DNA of 64,000 bases from Aurantiacibacter aquimixticola (GTDB lineage Bacteria > Pseudomonadota > Alphaproteobacteria > Sphingomonadales > Sphingomonadaceae): NCBI RefSeq assembly GCF_003605475.1, contig NZ_RAHX01000001.1:62001-126000 (forward strand), in the 5' to 3' direction. This document shows positions 16,782 through 25,792 of the stretch, in pieces. Each line of letters opens with the position of its first letter. Position 1 is the first letter of the stretch. The notes under the pieces were generated by a model, which saw only the letters and a list, made by a program, of their open reading frames with translations, did no database searches and was not told where the DNA came from. Position numbers and translations under genes: made by a program.

Positions 16782-18188
16782 TCACATTGTGGACGCATGG
16801 CCTCGCGGTGCGGGCGGTTCCCCCAGTGCATCGCCCAACCGCCTTATCGCGGCGACCTTGTCTCTCAACATCTGCCAATCGTCGCGCTTGTCGATCGCGG
16901 CCCAGATCGCTTCGACCTCGTCGATGAGCATGGCTTGCGGATCGTGCGCATTCCAATAGCTATCCTCGCTGCCGACATCTGCGTACCCTTCCAGCGCTTC
17001 GGCCAGCTTTCCGGCTGCACCGCGCCCGCCGCGATGGCGGTGGAAGAAATGGTCCGGGCCGATCCCCTCTTTGCGCATCGTCACTTCGGCAGCTTCGATA
17101 AGTGCCGCGTCGCGCGCAGGCCCACGCTGTTCGACGCCCAATCGCCACGCAAAGCGCCGCATCATCGCTTCGCCGTAGAGCGCCCCGAAACGCTCCAGCG
17201 CGGCGATTAAAGGCTGGCTCTCCGCCAAGGGACGCAGGGCGATGGCGAACTGGCCGAGATTCCAGCGGATCGCGTCGGGCTGGCGACCGAAGGCGTAGAG
17301 ACCCGTCTGATCGAAATAGGCAGCGGTGAAGCGGGGGTCCCATTCCGGCAGCCAGCGCCACGGCCCGTAATCGAAGCTTTCGCCGCTGATATTCATGTTG
17401 TCGGTGTTGAGCACGCCATGAACGAAGCCGGCGACCATGTAGCTGGCGGCAAGATCGGCTAGGCGCTCGGTCACCTGATGCATCAATATGATGGCGGGCT
17501 CGTCCCTGCCGGGCGCATCGGCGGGCGGCGGCGGCCCAGGGAATGCTTCGAGGCAGTAATCGACAAGCTTTGCCAGCGCCGCATGCTCTTCCAGCGCCAT
17601 CAATCGCTGGAAACTGCCGATACGGACATGTCCGTGGCTCAGCCGGGTCAGGACGGCTGAGCGGGTGGGCGAGGGCTCGTCATTGCGCCAGAGCTCTTCG
17701 CCGGTCTCGACAACGGCAAAGGTCTTCGAGGTGTAGACCCCCAGCGCCTCCAGCATTTCGGTCGCAAGGATTTCGCGCACCGCCCCTTTCAACGTCAGCC
17801 GGCCATCGCCCGAGCGGCTATAGGGCGTCGTCCCGCTTCCCTTGGTGCCCAGGTCGAGCAGCCGGTCCTGCCCATCCCGCAATTGTGCGAAGAGAAAGCC
17901 GCGCCCGTCGCCGATTTCAGGATTGTAAGTCTGGAACTGGTGCCCGTGGTAACGCAATGCGAGCGGCTGAGGCAGATTGTCCGGCAATGGCATGAACTTA
18001 CCGAAATGGCGGACAAAGTCTGTGTTCGGCATGGCACCAAGACCGACAGCCTCGTCCCACCTGTCATTGCGAAAGCGTAGCTCGGTTTGCGGAAACTGCG
18101 CCGCTTCAACCGGATCGGCGAGAAAACCCGCCACCTTGCGAACTTTTATGCTTGGGCGATATTCTGAAGGTTGCGGTTCGGCGCGCAT
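16782..18188 (-). CDS. selO: Protein adenylyltransferase SelO (YdiU/UPF0061)
   Basis: 468 residues. SelO pseudokinases transfer AMP from ATP to Ser/Thr/Tyr of target proteins and are tied to redox stress (known for E. coli and human). Key segments: LGTKGSGTTPYSR with K116, and HGVLNTDNMNISGESFDYGP at 257-276 with N264 and D273 as metal or catalytic-region residues. The ATG at 18188 is the best available start, though without a strong ribosome site. It diverges from an alpha/beta hydrolase; a terminator-like hairpin lies between the starts. Confidence 0.9.
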   Translation of the reverse strand: MRAEPQPSEYRPSIKVRKVAGFLADPVEAAQFPQTELRFRNDRWDEAVGLGAMPNTDFVRHFGKFMPLPDNLPQPLALRYHGHQFQTYNPEIGDGRGFLFAQLRDGQDRLLDLGTKGSGTTPYSRSGDGRLTLKGAVREILATEMLEALGVYTSKTFAVVETGEELWRNDEPSPTRSAVLTRLSHGHVRIGSFQRLMALEEHAALAKLVDYCLEAFPGPPPPADAPGRDEPAIILMHQVTERLADLAASYMVAGFVHGVLNTDNMNISGESFDYGPWRWLPEWDPRFTAAYFDQTGLYAFGRQPDAIRWNLGQFAIALRPLAESQPLIAALERFGALYGEAMMRRFAWRLGVEQRGPARDAALIEAAEVTMRKEGIGPDHFFHRHRGGRGAAGKLAEALEGYADVGSEDSYWNAHDPQAMLIDEVEAIWAAIDKRDDWQMLRDKVAAIRRLGDALGEPPAPRGHASTM

Positions 18189-18211
18189 GCCATCATTAGT
18201 GGCCCTCGAAG

Positions 18212-18237
18212 GCCCGGCCCGCAAGCCGGGCATTTTT
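18212..18237 (+). terminator. Terminator-like hairpin just before the alpha/beta hydrolase gene
   Basis: GCCCGGC-CCGCAA-GCCGGGC (18212-18231) is a perfect 7-bp stem followed by ATTTTTG. It ends five bases before the GAGGGAG ribosome site of the hydrolase, in a divergent region of only 65 bases. It could attenuate the hydrolase mRNA or end a short leader or antisense transcript. Confidence 0.55.
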
Positions 18238-18253
18238 GCGCGAGGGAGCGAGC

Positions 18254-19114
18254 GTGGGCGATCAAGCCTATCGGGATGGCAGCTGGCAGAGCGGCGATGG
18301 GCTGACATTGCACTTCCGCGATTATCCGGGACGTGACGACCGTCCGCTGATTCTTTGCATCCCCGGCCTCACCCGCAACGTCCGCGATTTCGAGCCGGTT
18401 GCCGAAGCCTTTGCCGGCGAATGGCGGATCATCTGCGTGGACCTGCGTGGCAGGGGCAAGAGCGATTACGCGAAGGACGCCGCCAGCTACACGCCTGCGC
18501 AGTACGTGCAGGACATTGCCGCGCTGTTCGAGCAGGAGAAGCTGGAGCGTGTCGTGGCCGTCGGAACATCCCTTGGCGGCATCGTCTCCATGCTGTGGGC
18601 CGCTCAGACCCCCGAGCGATTTGCGGGCGTGGTGCTGAACGATATCGGGCCGACGATCGAGGAAGAGGGCCTTGCTCGCATTCGCGATTATGTTGGCCAG
18701 GGCCGCAGCTTCCCGACCTGGATGCACGCCGCCCGCGCTCTGCGTGAGACCAACCTGCTCGCTTATCCCGATTACGCGACACAGGACTGGCTGCGGCTGG
18801 CAAAGCGACTGATGGTGGTGGGCGGTAGCGGGCGCATTACCTTCGATTACGATATGCGTATTGCGGAACCGTTCTCCGATCCGCCTGCCGAGCCTTTCGA
18901 CATGTGGCCCGTCTACGCGAAACTTGACGACACACCGGTGCTGGCGTTGCGCGGAGAGCTGTCGGATATTCTCTCTCATGAGACGCTGGCCCGGATGGAG
19001 CGCGAATTGCCGAATGTCGATGCCGTAACCGTGCCCCGCGTCGGCCATGCGCCCACGCTCGAGGAGCCGGAGGCTCAGGCCGCCATTGCTCGCCTGCTGG
19101 GGAAAGTCGCATGA
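18254..19114 (+). CDS. Alpha/beta hydrolase
   Basis: 286 residues. The fold is shown by LILCIPGLTRNVRDFEPVA, the nucleophile elbow VGTSLGGIVS (GxSxG), an acid region around LRGELSDILS and the histidine in RVGHAPTLEEPEA. It resembles epoxide-hydrolase or haloperoxidase-like esterases; the substrate is unknown. The GTG at 18254 is chosen because GAGGGAG lies five bases upstream. The stop overlaps the glycosyltransferase start (ATGA, 19111-19114). Confidence 0.82.
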   Translation: MGDQAYRDGSWQSGDGLTLHFRDYPGRDDRPLILCIPGLTRNVRDFEPVAEAFAGEWRIICVDLRGRGKSDYAKDAASYTPAQYVQDIAALFEQEKLERVVAVGTSLGGIVSMLWAAQTPERFAGVVLNDIGPTIEEEGLARIRDYVGQGRSFPTWMHAARALRETNLLAYPDYATQDWLRLAKRLMVVGGSGRITFDYDMRIAEPFSDPPAEPFDMWPVYAKLDDTPVLALRGELSDILSHETLARMERELPNVDAVTVPRVGHAPTLEEPEAQAAIARLLGKVA

Positions 19115-20274
19115 CCAAATCGCCCAGGATCCTGCACCTGCACTCCACCTTCGATGCAGGCGGCAAGGAGCTGCGCAGCGTCAGGCTGATGAACGAATGG
19201 GGCAAGGCGGCGGAGCATTCGATTGTTTCGGGCGATCTGGACAGGCGCGGTGCCGCATACATGATCGCCAAAAAGGTGAAGGTCCGCTGGCCGAAATTCC
19301 CGTCGCTCACTGGCAGGCCCACGCCGGGTCGGCTGGCCGCGATTGCAAAGGCGATGGCGGGGTATGACCTGATCTGCACATACAATTGGGGCGCGATCGA
19401 CGCGGTGATGGCGCACACCATCTTTGCCGATGCGTACAAGTTGCCGCCCCTCGTGCATCACGAGGACGGCTTCAACGAGGACGAGGCGGGGCGGCTGAAG
19501 CGTCGCCGGAACTGGTATCGGCGCATCGCTTTGGGGCGGACGGCGGCGCTCGTTGTGCCGTCGGCGACGCTGGAGGATATCGCACTCAATGTCTGGGACC
19601 AGCCGCGCAGCCGGGTGAGGCGCATTCCCAACGGGATCGACACCCGCGCCTTTGCCGCGCCGCCCAAGCGCGACATCCTGCCGCGCCTGCTTAAACGCAA
19701 GGGCGAATTCTGGGTTGGATCGCTCGCGGGCCTGCGCGCGGTCAAGCAGCAGGACATGCTGGTGCGCACGATCGAAGGTCTGCCGATGGAATGGCAGCTC
19801 GTGATTGCCGGGGAAGGGCCGGAGCGCGAGGTGCTGCTGGCCGAGGCCGAGCGCATCGGCGTGGAGGACCGCGTTCATCTGCCCGGCTTCGTGTCCGATC
19901 CGCAGAAACTCGTCGGCCTGTTCGATGTCTTCGCACTGTCCAGCCAGTCCGAACAGTTTCCCATCTCCGTGGTCGAGGCGATGGCGGCTGGCTTGCCGAT
20001 CGTCGCGCCGCGCGTCGGCGATATCGGTGCGATGGTGTCGAGCGAGAACGGCCCCTTGCTGGTCGATCCGGGTGACGAGCGGGCGCTGGAACGATCGCTC
20101 GCGCAGCTTGCCGCCGATCCGGCGGAGCGCAAGCGCATCGGCGCGGCGAACAAGAAAAAGGCGCGCGAGGAATTTGACGAGCGCAAGATGATCGAGCGGT
20201 ATCGGGGCCTTTACTGGGGGCTGATGGACAAATATCCGCGCCCAGCAGCCTCCGCTCCGGCGCGGGAAGCTTAA
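19111..20274 (+). CDS. Glycosyltransferase family 4 protein
   Basis: 387 residues with GT-B fold features: LHLHSTFDAGGKELRSVRLMNEW at the N-terminus (acceptor domain), RIPNGIDTRAF at the linker, VIAGEGPEREVLLAEA, and the donor-site EQFPISVVEAMAAGLPIVAP (E-x7-E type). Likely a retaining hexosyltransferase for envelope glycan or lipid; donor and acceptor cannot be assigned. Coupled to the alpha/beta hydrolase by a four-base overlap. Confidence 0.85.
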   Translation: MTKSPRILHLHSTFDAGGKELRSVRLMNEWGKAAEHSIVSGDLDRRGAAYMIAKKVKVRWPKFPSLTGRPTPGRLAAIAKAMAGYDLICTYNWGAIDAVMAHTIFADAYKLPPLVHHEDGFNEDEAGRLKRRRNWYRRIALGRTAALVVPSATLEDIALNVWDQPRSRVRRIPNGIDTRAFAAPPKRDILPRLLKRKGEFWVGSLAGLRAVKQQDMLVRTIEGLPMEWQLVIAGEGPEREVLLAEAERIGVEDRVHLPGFVSDPQKLVGLFDVFALSSQSEQFPISVVEAMAAGLPIVAPRVGDIGAMVSSENGPLLVDPGDERALERSLAQLAADPAERKRIGAANKKKAREEFDERKMIERYRGLYWGLMDKYPRPAASAPAREA

Positions 20275-20387
20275 GCCACCATTCACCGGAGCGGGGACAC
20301 TCTCTCCTCTTCGATTGAAAAGGGCGTCAGCAGCGCCTAACAGCGCGCCAGTTCGAACCAAACCGATAGATAGACAGACGAACAGCC

Positions 20388-21188
20388 TTGGCCAAAGCTT
20401 CCACACCCGCGAAACCCGTCCAGACTCCCGGCAAACCCGATCGCGAGCAGGAAATGCTCATGCGCGAAGTCGACGAGGCCGTGCGTCAGGACCAGGCGAC
20501 CACTTTCGCCAAGAAGTACGGCGTGCCGCTCGGGATCGCCATCGTCCTTCTGCTCGCCGCATTCGGGGGCTATCTCTTCTGGCAGAACCAGACGGAGAGC
20601 CGTCTGCAGGGGCAGTCCGAAGGTCTCGTGCAGGCGCTGGACGAACTGGAAGCGGGCAATGCCGGCATCGCCGATACCGAACTGTCGGCTCTCACCGATG
20701 GCGACGATGGCGCCGCTGCGATGGCAACCATGATGCGGGCCGGCATCGCTGCGGAGCGCGGGCAAGCCGATGAAGCGGCGACGCTGTTCAACGCTGTCGC
20801 CGACAATGGCGAACTGCCAGCGGAAATCCGCGACATCGCCGCGATCCGCGCCGTCACCGCGCAATATGACGATCTTCAGCCGCAGGCCGTGATCGACCGT
20901 CTCGGGCCGCTCGCCCAGCCGGACAATCCCTATTACGGCAGCGCGGGAGAGCTCGTCGCGCACGCCTATCTCGCGCTCGGCCAGCGCGATCAGGCAGGGC
21001 CGCTTCTCGTAGCGATTTCCAAAAATGAAAACGTGCCGCAATCCATCCGTAGCCGCACGCGCCAGCTTGCCGGCTCGATCGGCTTCGATGCTATCGAGGA
21101 TGTCGATGCCGCGCTGGCAGAACTTGTCGGTGACGGACCGGGTGCGCCCGGCGCGGCGCAGCAAACGGCCGCTCAGCCGGCCGAATGA
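20388..21188 (+). CDS. YfgM-like membrane-anchored TPR protein
   Basis: 266 residues from a TTG start (MAKASTPAKP); an ATG at 20454 just before REVDEAVRQDQ is an alternative. One membrane helix (about 44-66, VPLGIAIVLLLAAFGGYLFW) is followed by a periplasmic helical-repeat domain. YfgM/PpiD-type proteins sit at the SecYEG exit and assist export (known in E. coli). The gene overlaps the BamB-like gene by four bases, the same yfgM-bamB pairing as in E. coli, which supports the call. Confidence 0.78.
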   Translation: MAKASTPAKPVQTPGKPDREQEMLMREVDEAVRQDQATTFAKKYGVPLGIAIVLLLAAFGGYLFWQNQTESRLQGQSEGLVQALDELEAGNAGIADTELSALTDGDDGAAAMATMMRAGIAAERGQADEAATLFNAVADNGELPAEIRDIAAIRAVTAQYDDLQPQAVIDRLGPLAQPDNPYYGSAGELVAHAYLALGQRDQAGPLLVAISKNENVPQSIRSRTRQLAGSIGFDAIEDVDAALAELVGDGPGAPGAAQQTAAQPAE

Positions 21189-22570
21189 AAGCAGACCACT
21201 ACCGTATGACCAAGACCGTATCCCGCTCCGCCATATCCATCGCTCGTGCCGCCCTTGCGCTCGGCGTCGCGCTCTCGCTTTCCGCGTGCGAAACGCTGGG
21301 CATCGGGGGCGGTGACGACAAGGAAGACGAAACGCCGACGCTGGGCAATCGCCAGCCGATCCTGTCCCGCATCGCAACGGAAGTAGTCGCCGATTCCGCG
21401 CTCGCTGGCACGGCCGTGGTCGTGCCGCCGGCGGAGACGAACGAAACCTGGGCGCAGGCCGGGGGAACGGCGTCCAAGGTGTCGGGCCACGTGACGCTGT
21501 CTGCAACGCCGACGCGCGTCTGGACCGCCGCGATCGCCGGCACGACCAATACGCGCCGGCTGGCAGCAGCGCCAGTCGTTGCGCAGGGTATGGTATTTGC
21601 TGTCGATACGTCGGCCGTGGTTCACGCCTTCGACGCAGCGACCGGCACACCGCGCTGGCGTCACCGCATCGAAGTTTCCGGCGATCTCGAAGATGCGACC
21701 TTTGGTGGCGGTGCGAGTTATTCCGACGGACGCATCTATGCCACCAATGGTGTCGGCGATGTCGTGGCGCTCGACGCGGCGACCGGCAACCAGATCTGGC
21801 GCGTAAAGCCGGGCGGCCCGCTGCGCGGCGCGCCGACAGTGGCGTTCAATAACGTCTTCGTGATGACGCAGGACAACCAGATCTTCGCGCTCGCGGCCGA
21901 AGACGGCGACGTGAACTGGCAGAAAGCCGCTGCCATCGGCCAGCAGGGCGTGTTCGGCGTCGCCGCTCCCGCGGCTGGGCAAGGCACCGTTCTGGCAGGC
22001 TTTTCCAGCGGCGAGCTCGTCGCCTATCGGTATGAGAACGGGCGCGAGCTGTGGTCCGACGCTTTGGCGCGTACCTCCATCTCCACGCAGGTCGGCACGC
22101 TGACCGACGTCGACGCCGATCCGATCATCGATCAGGGCCGCGTTTATGCGCTGGGGCAGGGCGGCCGCATGGCTGCGTATGAATTGCTGACCGGCCAGCG
22201 CATCTGGGAGCTCACTTTGGCGGGCATTTCCACGCCCACTATCGCCGGCGAATGGGTCTTCACCCTTACCGACGATGCGCGCATCCTTGCGATCCAGCGC
22301 AACTCCGGGCGCATCCGCTGGATGACCCAGCTCGACCAGTGGCGCGATGTGAAGGACAAGGAAGGCCCGATCTTCTGGACCGGCCCGGTCCTGGCCAGCA
22401 ATCGCCTGTGGATAGCCAGTTCGCAGGGTTACGTGAAATCGGTCGATGTGATGAACGGCACCGTGGCGGATTTGACGCAGCTGGAAGACGGCGTGACCCT
22501 GCCGCCCGTGGTCGCCAACAACATGCTTTACATCCTCGACGATCGCGGACGGATCCACGCCTTCCGTTAA
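21185..22570 (+). CDS. bamB: BamB-like outer membrane assembly lipoprotein (PQQ-type beta-propeller)
   Basis: 461 residues. A signal peptide ends in the lipobox LSAC (Cys35 from the first ATG; a second ATG at 21206 is possible). The mature protein has repeated propeller blades such as VHAFDAATGTPRWRH, VVALDAATGNQIWRV, YRYENGRELW, AYELLTGQRIWELT and LAIQRNSGRIRWMT. BamB scaffolds the BAM complex that inserts outer membrane proteins. It is coupled to the YfgM-like gene; the GTPase gene der, which often follows, is absent here. Confidence 0.88.
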   Translation: MKADHYRMTKTVSRSAISIARAALALGVALSLSACETLGIGGGDDKEDETPTLGNRQPILSRIATEVVADSALAGTAVVVPPAETNETWAQAGGTASKVSGHVTLSATPTRVWTAAIAGTTNTRRLAAAPVVAQGMVFAVDTSAVVHAFDAATGTPRWRHRIEVSGDLEDATFGGGASYSDGRIYATNGVGDVVALDAATGNQIWRVKPGGPLRGAPTVAFNNVFVMTQDNQIFALAAEDGDVNWQKAAAIGQQGVFGVAAPAAGQGTVLAGFSSGELVAYRYENGRELWSDALARTSISTQVGTLTDVDADPIIDQGRVYALGQGGRMAAYELLTGQRIWELTLAGISTPTIAGEWVFTLTDDARILAIQRNSGRIRWMTQLDQWRDVKDKEGPIFWTGPVLASNRLWIASSQGYVKSVDVMNGTVADLTQLEDGVTLPPVVANNMLYILDDRGRIHAFR

Positions 22571-22655
22571 GGATCGGGTGCCACCGTCCCGTGGCGGCAC
22601 AGTGGCGAGAGGCGTTACCCGCCATTTAACCCTTCGCGGTTAGACCACCGGTACC

Positions 22656-24011
22656 ATGGACGTTCGCTCTGACACTGCCTTGCGGCTACCCGCTAGCGAT
22701 GTTTCGCCTTGGGTCGGCTTGATCGGCCTGGCAACGCTGCTGAGCTACATCCTGTTTGCGCGTAGCTTTCCCGAAATCAGCGCAGCGTTGGGGTTCGAAA
22801 ACGATCTCGGGCGGCTGTCCGGCCCGTATTCTGCGCTGCTCGCAATGGTTCTCACCGGTGGTGCGATGGCGGCATGGTCCGTATGTGTCGAGAAGGTGCA
22901 TCGCAACCCATCGACCGGGATCGACTGGGATCGCCGCCGCCCCGTCGCCGACGTTCTGAACGACTCGATTACCAAGCTCGCCGGGCTTTGGGCGACGTGG
23001 TTCATCATAGCCGGGCTGTACTGCCTCGGTCGTTGGTATTGGGATGGTGCCTACCTCTTCGCAATGCAGGTGATGGGCGCGGCAGTCGTGCCGTTGGTGC
23101 TTCTTTCCGTACCCTACGTGATCTGGATCGACCGGGTCATGGACGATCCGCGCGACCAGTCCTGGCATTTCGGCGCGATGCTGATCGGGCGCGAAAATTT
23201 CGACGTGGAACTGGTGAAGAAGCACTGGCGCGCCTGGATCATCAAGGGGTTCTTTTCCGCCTTCATGATCTCCATCCTCCCGAGCGGCTTCGCAGCGGTG
23301 GTCGACTCCGATGTAACGGAGATTGTCCGCGATCCGGTCCGACTGGGCGTACTGCTTTTCGAGCTTCTGTTTGTCATCGATGTGCAGATCGGGACGGTCG
23401 GATACCTTCTGACTTTCCGCCCGCTCGATGCTCATATCAGGAGCGGCAACCCATTCCTCGCGGGATGGCTGGCGGCGCTTGTCTGCTATCCCCCGCTCGC
23501 CTGGGGCGTGCTCGGCAACATTCTTCAGTATGAGGTGAACACGGCGGACTGGGCTTACTGGCTGGCGGACTATCCTGCGCTGCTATGGCTGTGGGCAGGC
23601 TGGCTGGTGTTCCTCACTGCAATCTACGCCTGGGCGACCGTCGCCTTTGGCATTCGATTCTCGAACCTCACCTATCGCGGCGTCCTGACGAATGGACCAT
23701 ATCGTTTTACACGCCATCCAGCCTACGTGGCGAAAAACCTTTTCTGGTGGGGTTCCGTCCTGCCATTCCTCGTCACGAATGGATCGATGGTGGACATGAT
23801 CCGCAACACCGCCTTCCTCGCTCTTGTCAGCGGTATCTATTACTGGCGCGCAAGGACGGAAGAAGCGCATTTGTTGCTCGAGGATGAGAAATACCGGGAA
23901 TATTGGGACTGGATGCAGGAAAACGGCGCCATCACATCGCGGATTGCCCGGCTGCTCGATCGGATGAATCCGCGCAAGGGCATGAGCGGCGCTGTGCAGC
24001 CCGCGGAATAG
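22656..24011 (+). CDS. ICMT-family membrane methyltransferase with long membrane N-terminus
   Basis: 451 residues with about nine hydrophobic segments. The C-terminal 120 residues carry the isoprenylcysteine/phospholipid methyltransferase signature: LTNGPYRFTRHPAYVAKNL (RHPAY at 353-357), then ARTEEAHLLLEDEKYREYW. In characterised members the RHPxY and E-E region bind SAM. The first about 320 residues add six or so helices of unknown function, much longer than a simple ICMT (about 200). Substrate unknown; a lipid or prenyl group is inferred. Confidence 0.75.
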   Translation: MDVRSDTALRLPASDVSPWVGLIGLATLLSYILFARSFPEISAALGFENDLGRLSGPYSALLAMVLTGGAMAAWSVCVEKVHRNPSTGIDWDRRRPVADVLNDSITKLAGLWATWFIIAGLYCLGRWYWDGAYLFAMQVMGAAVVPLVLLSVPYVIWIDRVMDDPRDQSWHFGAMLIGRENFDVELVKKHWRAWIIKGFFSAFMISILPSGFAAVVDSDVTEIVRDPVRLGVLLFELLFVIDVQIGTVGYLLTFRPLDAHIRSGNPFLAGWLAALVCYPPLAWGVLGNILQYEVNTADWAYWLADYPALLWLWAGWLVFLTAIYAWATVAFGIRFSNLTYRGVLTNGPYRFTRHPAYVAKNLFWWGSVLPFLVTNGSMVDMIRNTAFLALVSGIYYWRARTEEAHLLLEDEKYREYWDWMQENGAITSRIARLLDRMNPRKGMSGAVQPAE

Positions 24012-24923
24012 CTACCCGCCAGCATTGCCTACGACGAAGCAGGCGGCAGCCACCAGCGCCCCGGCCAGGCGATTTGAGCGAAACCGGGCAAGCGGATTGT
24101 CCGGGTCCGCAATATCGAGCGTCGCCACCTGCCAGAACAGGTGCAGCGCGGCGGGAGCAAGAGCCAGCAGTGCCACCACATCGCTCCGCAACAGCCAGAA
24201 AGCGAATGCCCAAAGGCCTATCGCCAGCGCGTAGAACATCGCAACGCCAGCCTTGACCCTGCCGCCCAACCGCAAGGCCGAACTCTTTATGCCGACCAGC
24301 GCGTCATCTTCCCGGTCCTGCAGCGCGTAGATGGTGTCGTAACCGACGGTCCAGAACACCGCGCCGGCATAAAGCGCCAGCATGGCCCCGAGATTGTCGG
24401 CCCGCAGCGCCGTCCAGCCGACGAGCACGCCCCAGTTGAAGACGAGCCCCAGCCACGCCTGCGGCCACCACGTGATCCGCTTCATGAAGGGATAGGCGGT
24501 AACCATCGCGAGACTGCCGAGTGCCACAAGCTGTGCCGTCAGCCGCAGCTGAAGCAAGACGACGAGACCAATCAGGCACAGCGTCACCAACCAGCCCCAC
24601 GCCGCCCGCTTGCTTACTCGACCGCTGGCGATAGGCCGGGCGGCGGTGCGGGCCACCCTTCGATCCAGATCGGCATCGACGATATCGTTATAGACGCATC
24701 CCGCAGCGCGCATGGCGATGGCACCCAGAAGGAGCCATCCGATCAGCGCCCACTGAAAGCCCGCGCCGGTCAGCCACACACCCCATGCGCATGGCCAGAA
24801 AAGCAGCCACCAGCCGATCGGTCGATCGAAGCGACCCAGCAAGGCATAATCGCGCAGCGGCTGCGGCAGGCGCTCGGCGAGCGACTTATGCTGGCTGTCG
24901 GGCGTGATTGTCTCGGCGGTCAC
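24012..24923 (-). CDS. ubiA: 4-hydroxybenzoate polyprenyltransferase
   Basis: 303 residues; prenylates 4-hydroxybenzoate in ubiquinone synthesis at the inner membrane. Both Asp-rich motifs are present: NDIVDADLDRRVARTAARP (NDxxDxxxD) and YDTIYALQDREDD. About eight membrane helices. Start at 24923 gives a normal cytosolic leader. It diverges from rsmE across 39 bases, and its stop immediately follows the ICMT-family gene end. Confidence 0.93.
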   Translation of the reverse strand: MTAETITPDSQHKSLAERLPQPLRDYALLGRFDRPIGWWLLFWPCAWGVWLTGAGFQWALIGWLLLGAIAMRAAGCVYNDIVDADLDRRVARTAARPIASGRVSKRAAWGWLVTLCLIGLVVLLQLRLTAQLVALGSLAMVTAYPFMKRITWWPQAWLGLVFNWGVLVGWTALRADNLGAMLALYAGAVFWTVGYDTIYALQDREDDALVGIKSSALRLGGRVKAGVAMFYALAIGLWAFAFWLLRSDVVALLALAPAALHLFWQVATLDIADPDNPLARFRSNRLAGALVAAACFVVGNAGG

Positions 24924-24962
24924 GGCTTGCCTGTTAGCGGCGCTTGCCCCTAGTGCCTAGCC

Positions 24963-25718
24963 ATGCCCGCCACGCCAGCCTGGCCTCCTCGCTCCGCGCC
25001 GCGCCTATTCGTCGAGGACGAACTTGCCGCGGAGCGCACCATCGCCGTGGAGGGCAACCAGGCCAATTACCTCGCCCGCGTGATGCGCGTGGGTGAGGGG
25101 GACGCGGTCATTCTGTGCGACGACATTAGCGGTGAATGGACGGCACGGGTGGCCGAGGTCGGCAAGCGGCGCGTCGATTTGCGAGTCGAGCAGCGTTTGC
25201 GGGAGCGCGAAGCGGTGCCCGATTTGTGGCTTTGCCCGGCACTGCTGAAGAAAGATCGCTTCGATCTCGTGCTTGAGAAAGCGACAGAGCTGGGGGCCGC
25301 GCGCATTCAGCCCGTGCTGACCCGGCGCTGCGTTGCGGACAAGCTCAATCCCGATCGCGCGCGCAGCATCGTCACCGAAGCGGCCGAGCAATGCGCCCGC
25401 ACCGCATTGCCGAAGCTTGGCGAGGTGACCAGGCTCGACGCGCTGCTGCGGGACTGGCCGAAGGACCGCACGCTCTTCTTCGCCGACGAGCAGGGCGGCG
25501 AGGCTGCCGCAGGAGCATTCCCCGAAGCGGGAGAGCCAGCCGCGCTACTGATCGGCCCGGAAGGCGGCTTCGACGATAGCGAGCGCGCCGCTATCCGCGC
25601 TTTGCCGCAGGCCCGCGCCATCACGCTCGGCCCGCGTATCCTTCGCGGAGAGACAGCCGCCATGGCCGCGATGGCTCTCTGGATGGGTGTCGCAGGGGAC
25701 TGGGCGAAGCGCGCTTAG
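24963..25718 (+). CDS. rsmE: 16S rRNA m3U1498 methyltransferase
   Basis: 251 residues. RsmE features: RLFVEDELAA, NYLARVMRVGEGD (PUA-like domain), LLKKDRFDLVLEKATELGAARIQPVLTRRC, and the SPOUT knot LLIGPEGGFDDSERAAI with LGPRILRGETAAMAAM. It methylates U1498 of 16S rRNA. Complete and of normal length. Confidence 0.93.
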   Translation: MPATPAWPPRSAPRLFVEDELAAERTIAVEGNQANYLARVMRVGEGDAVILCDDISGEWTARVAEVGKRRVDLRVEQRLREREAVPDLWLCPALLKKDRFDLVLEKATELGAARIQPVLTRRCVADKLNPDRARSIVTEAAEQCARTALPKLGEVTRLDALLRDWPKDRTLFFADEQGGEAAAGAFPEAGEPAALLIGPEGGFDDSERAAIRALPQARAITLGPRILRGETAAMAAMALWMGVAGDWAKRA

Positions 25719-25792
25719 GGCGCTGCCAGGAAAAATTTGCGTGACGCGCGGCAAGGCCGTCGCCTAAGCGCCTGCTCCATGAGGAATTGCCG

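Noticed and set aside
22571..22655. Hairpin GTGCC...GGCAC after the BamB-like gene
   Set aside because: The stem has a mismatch and no U-tract, so I do not list it as a terminator.
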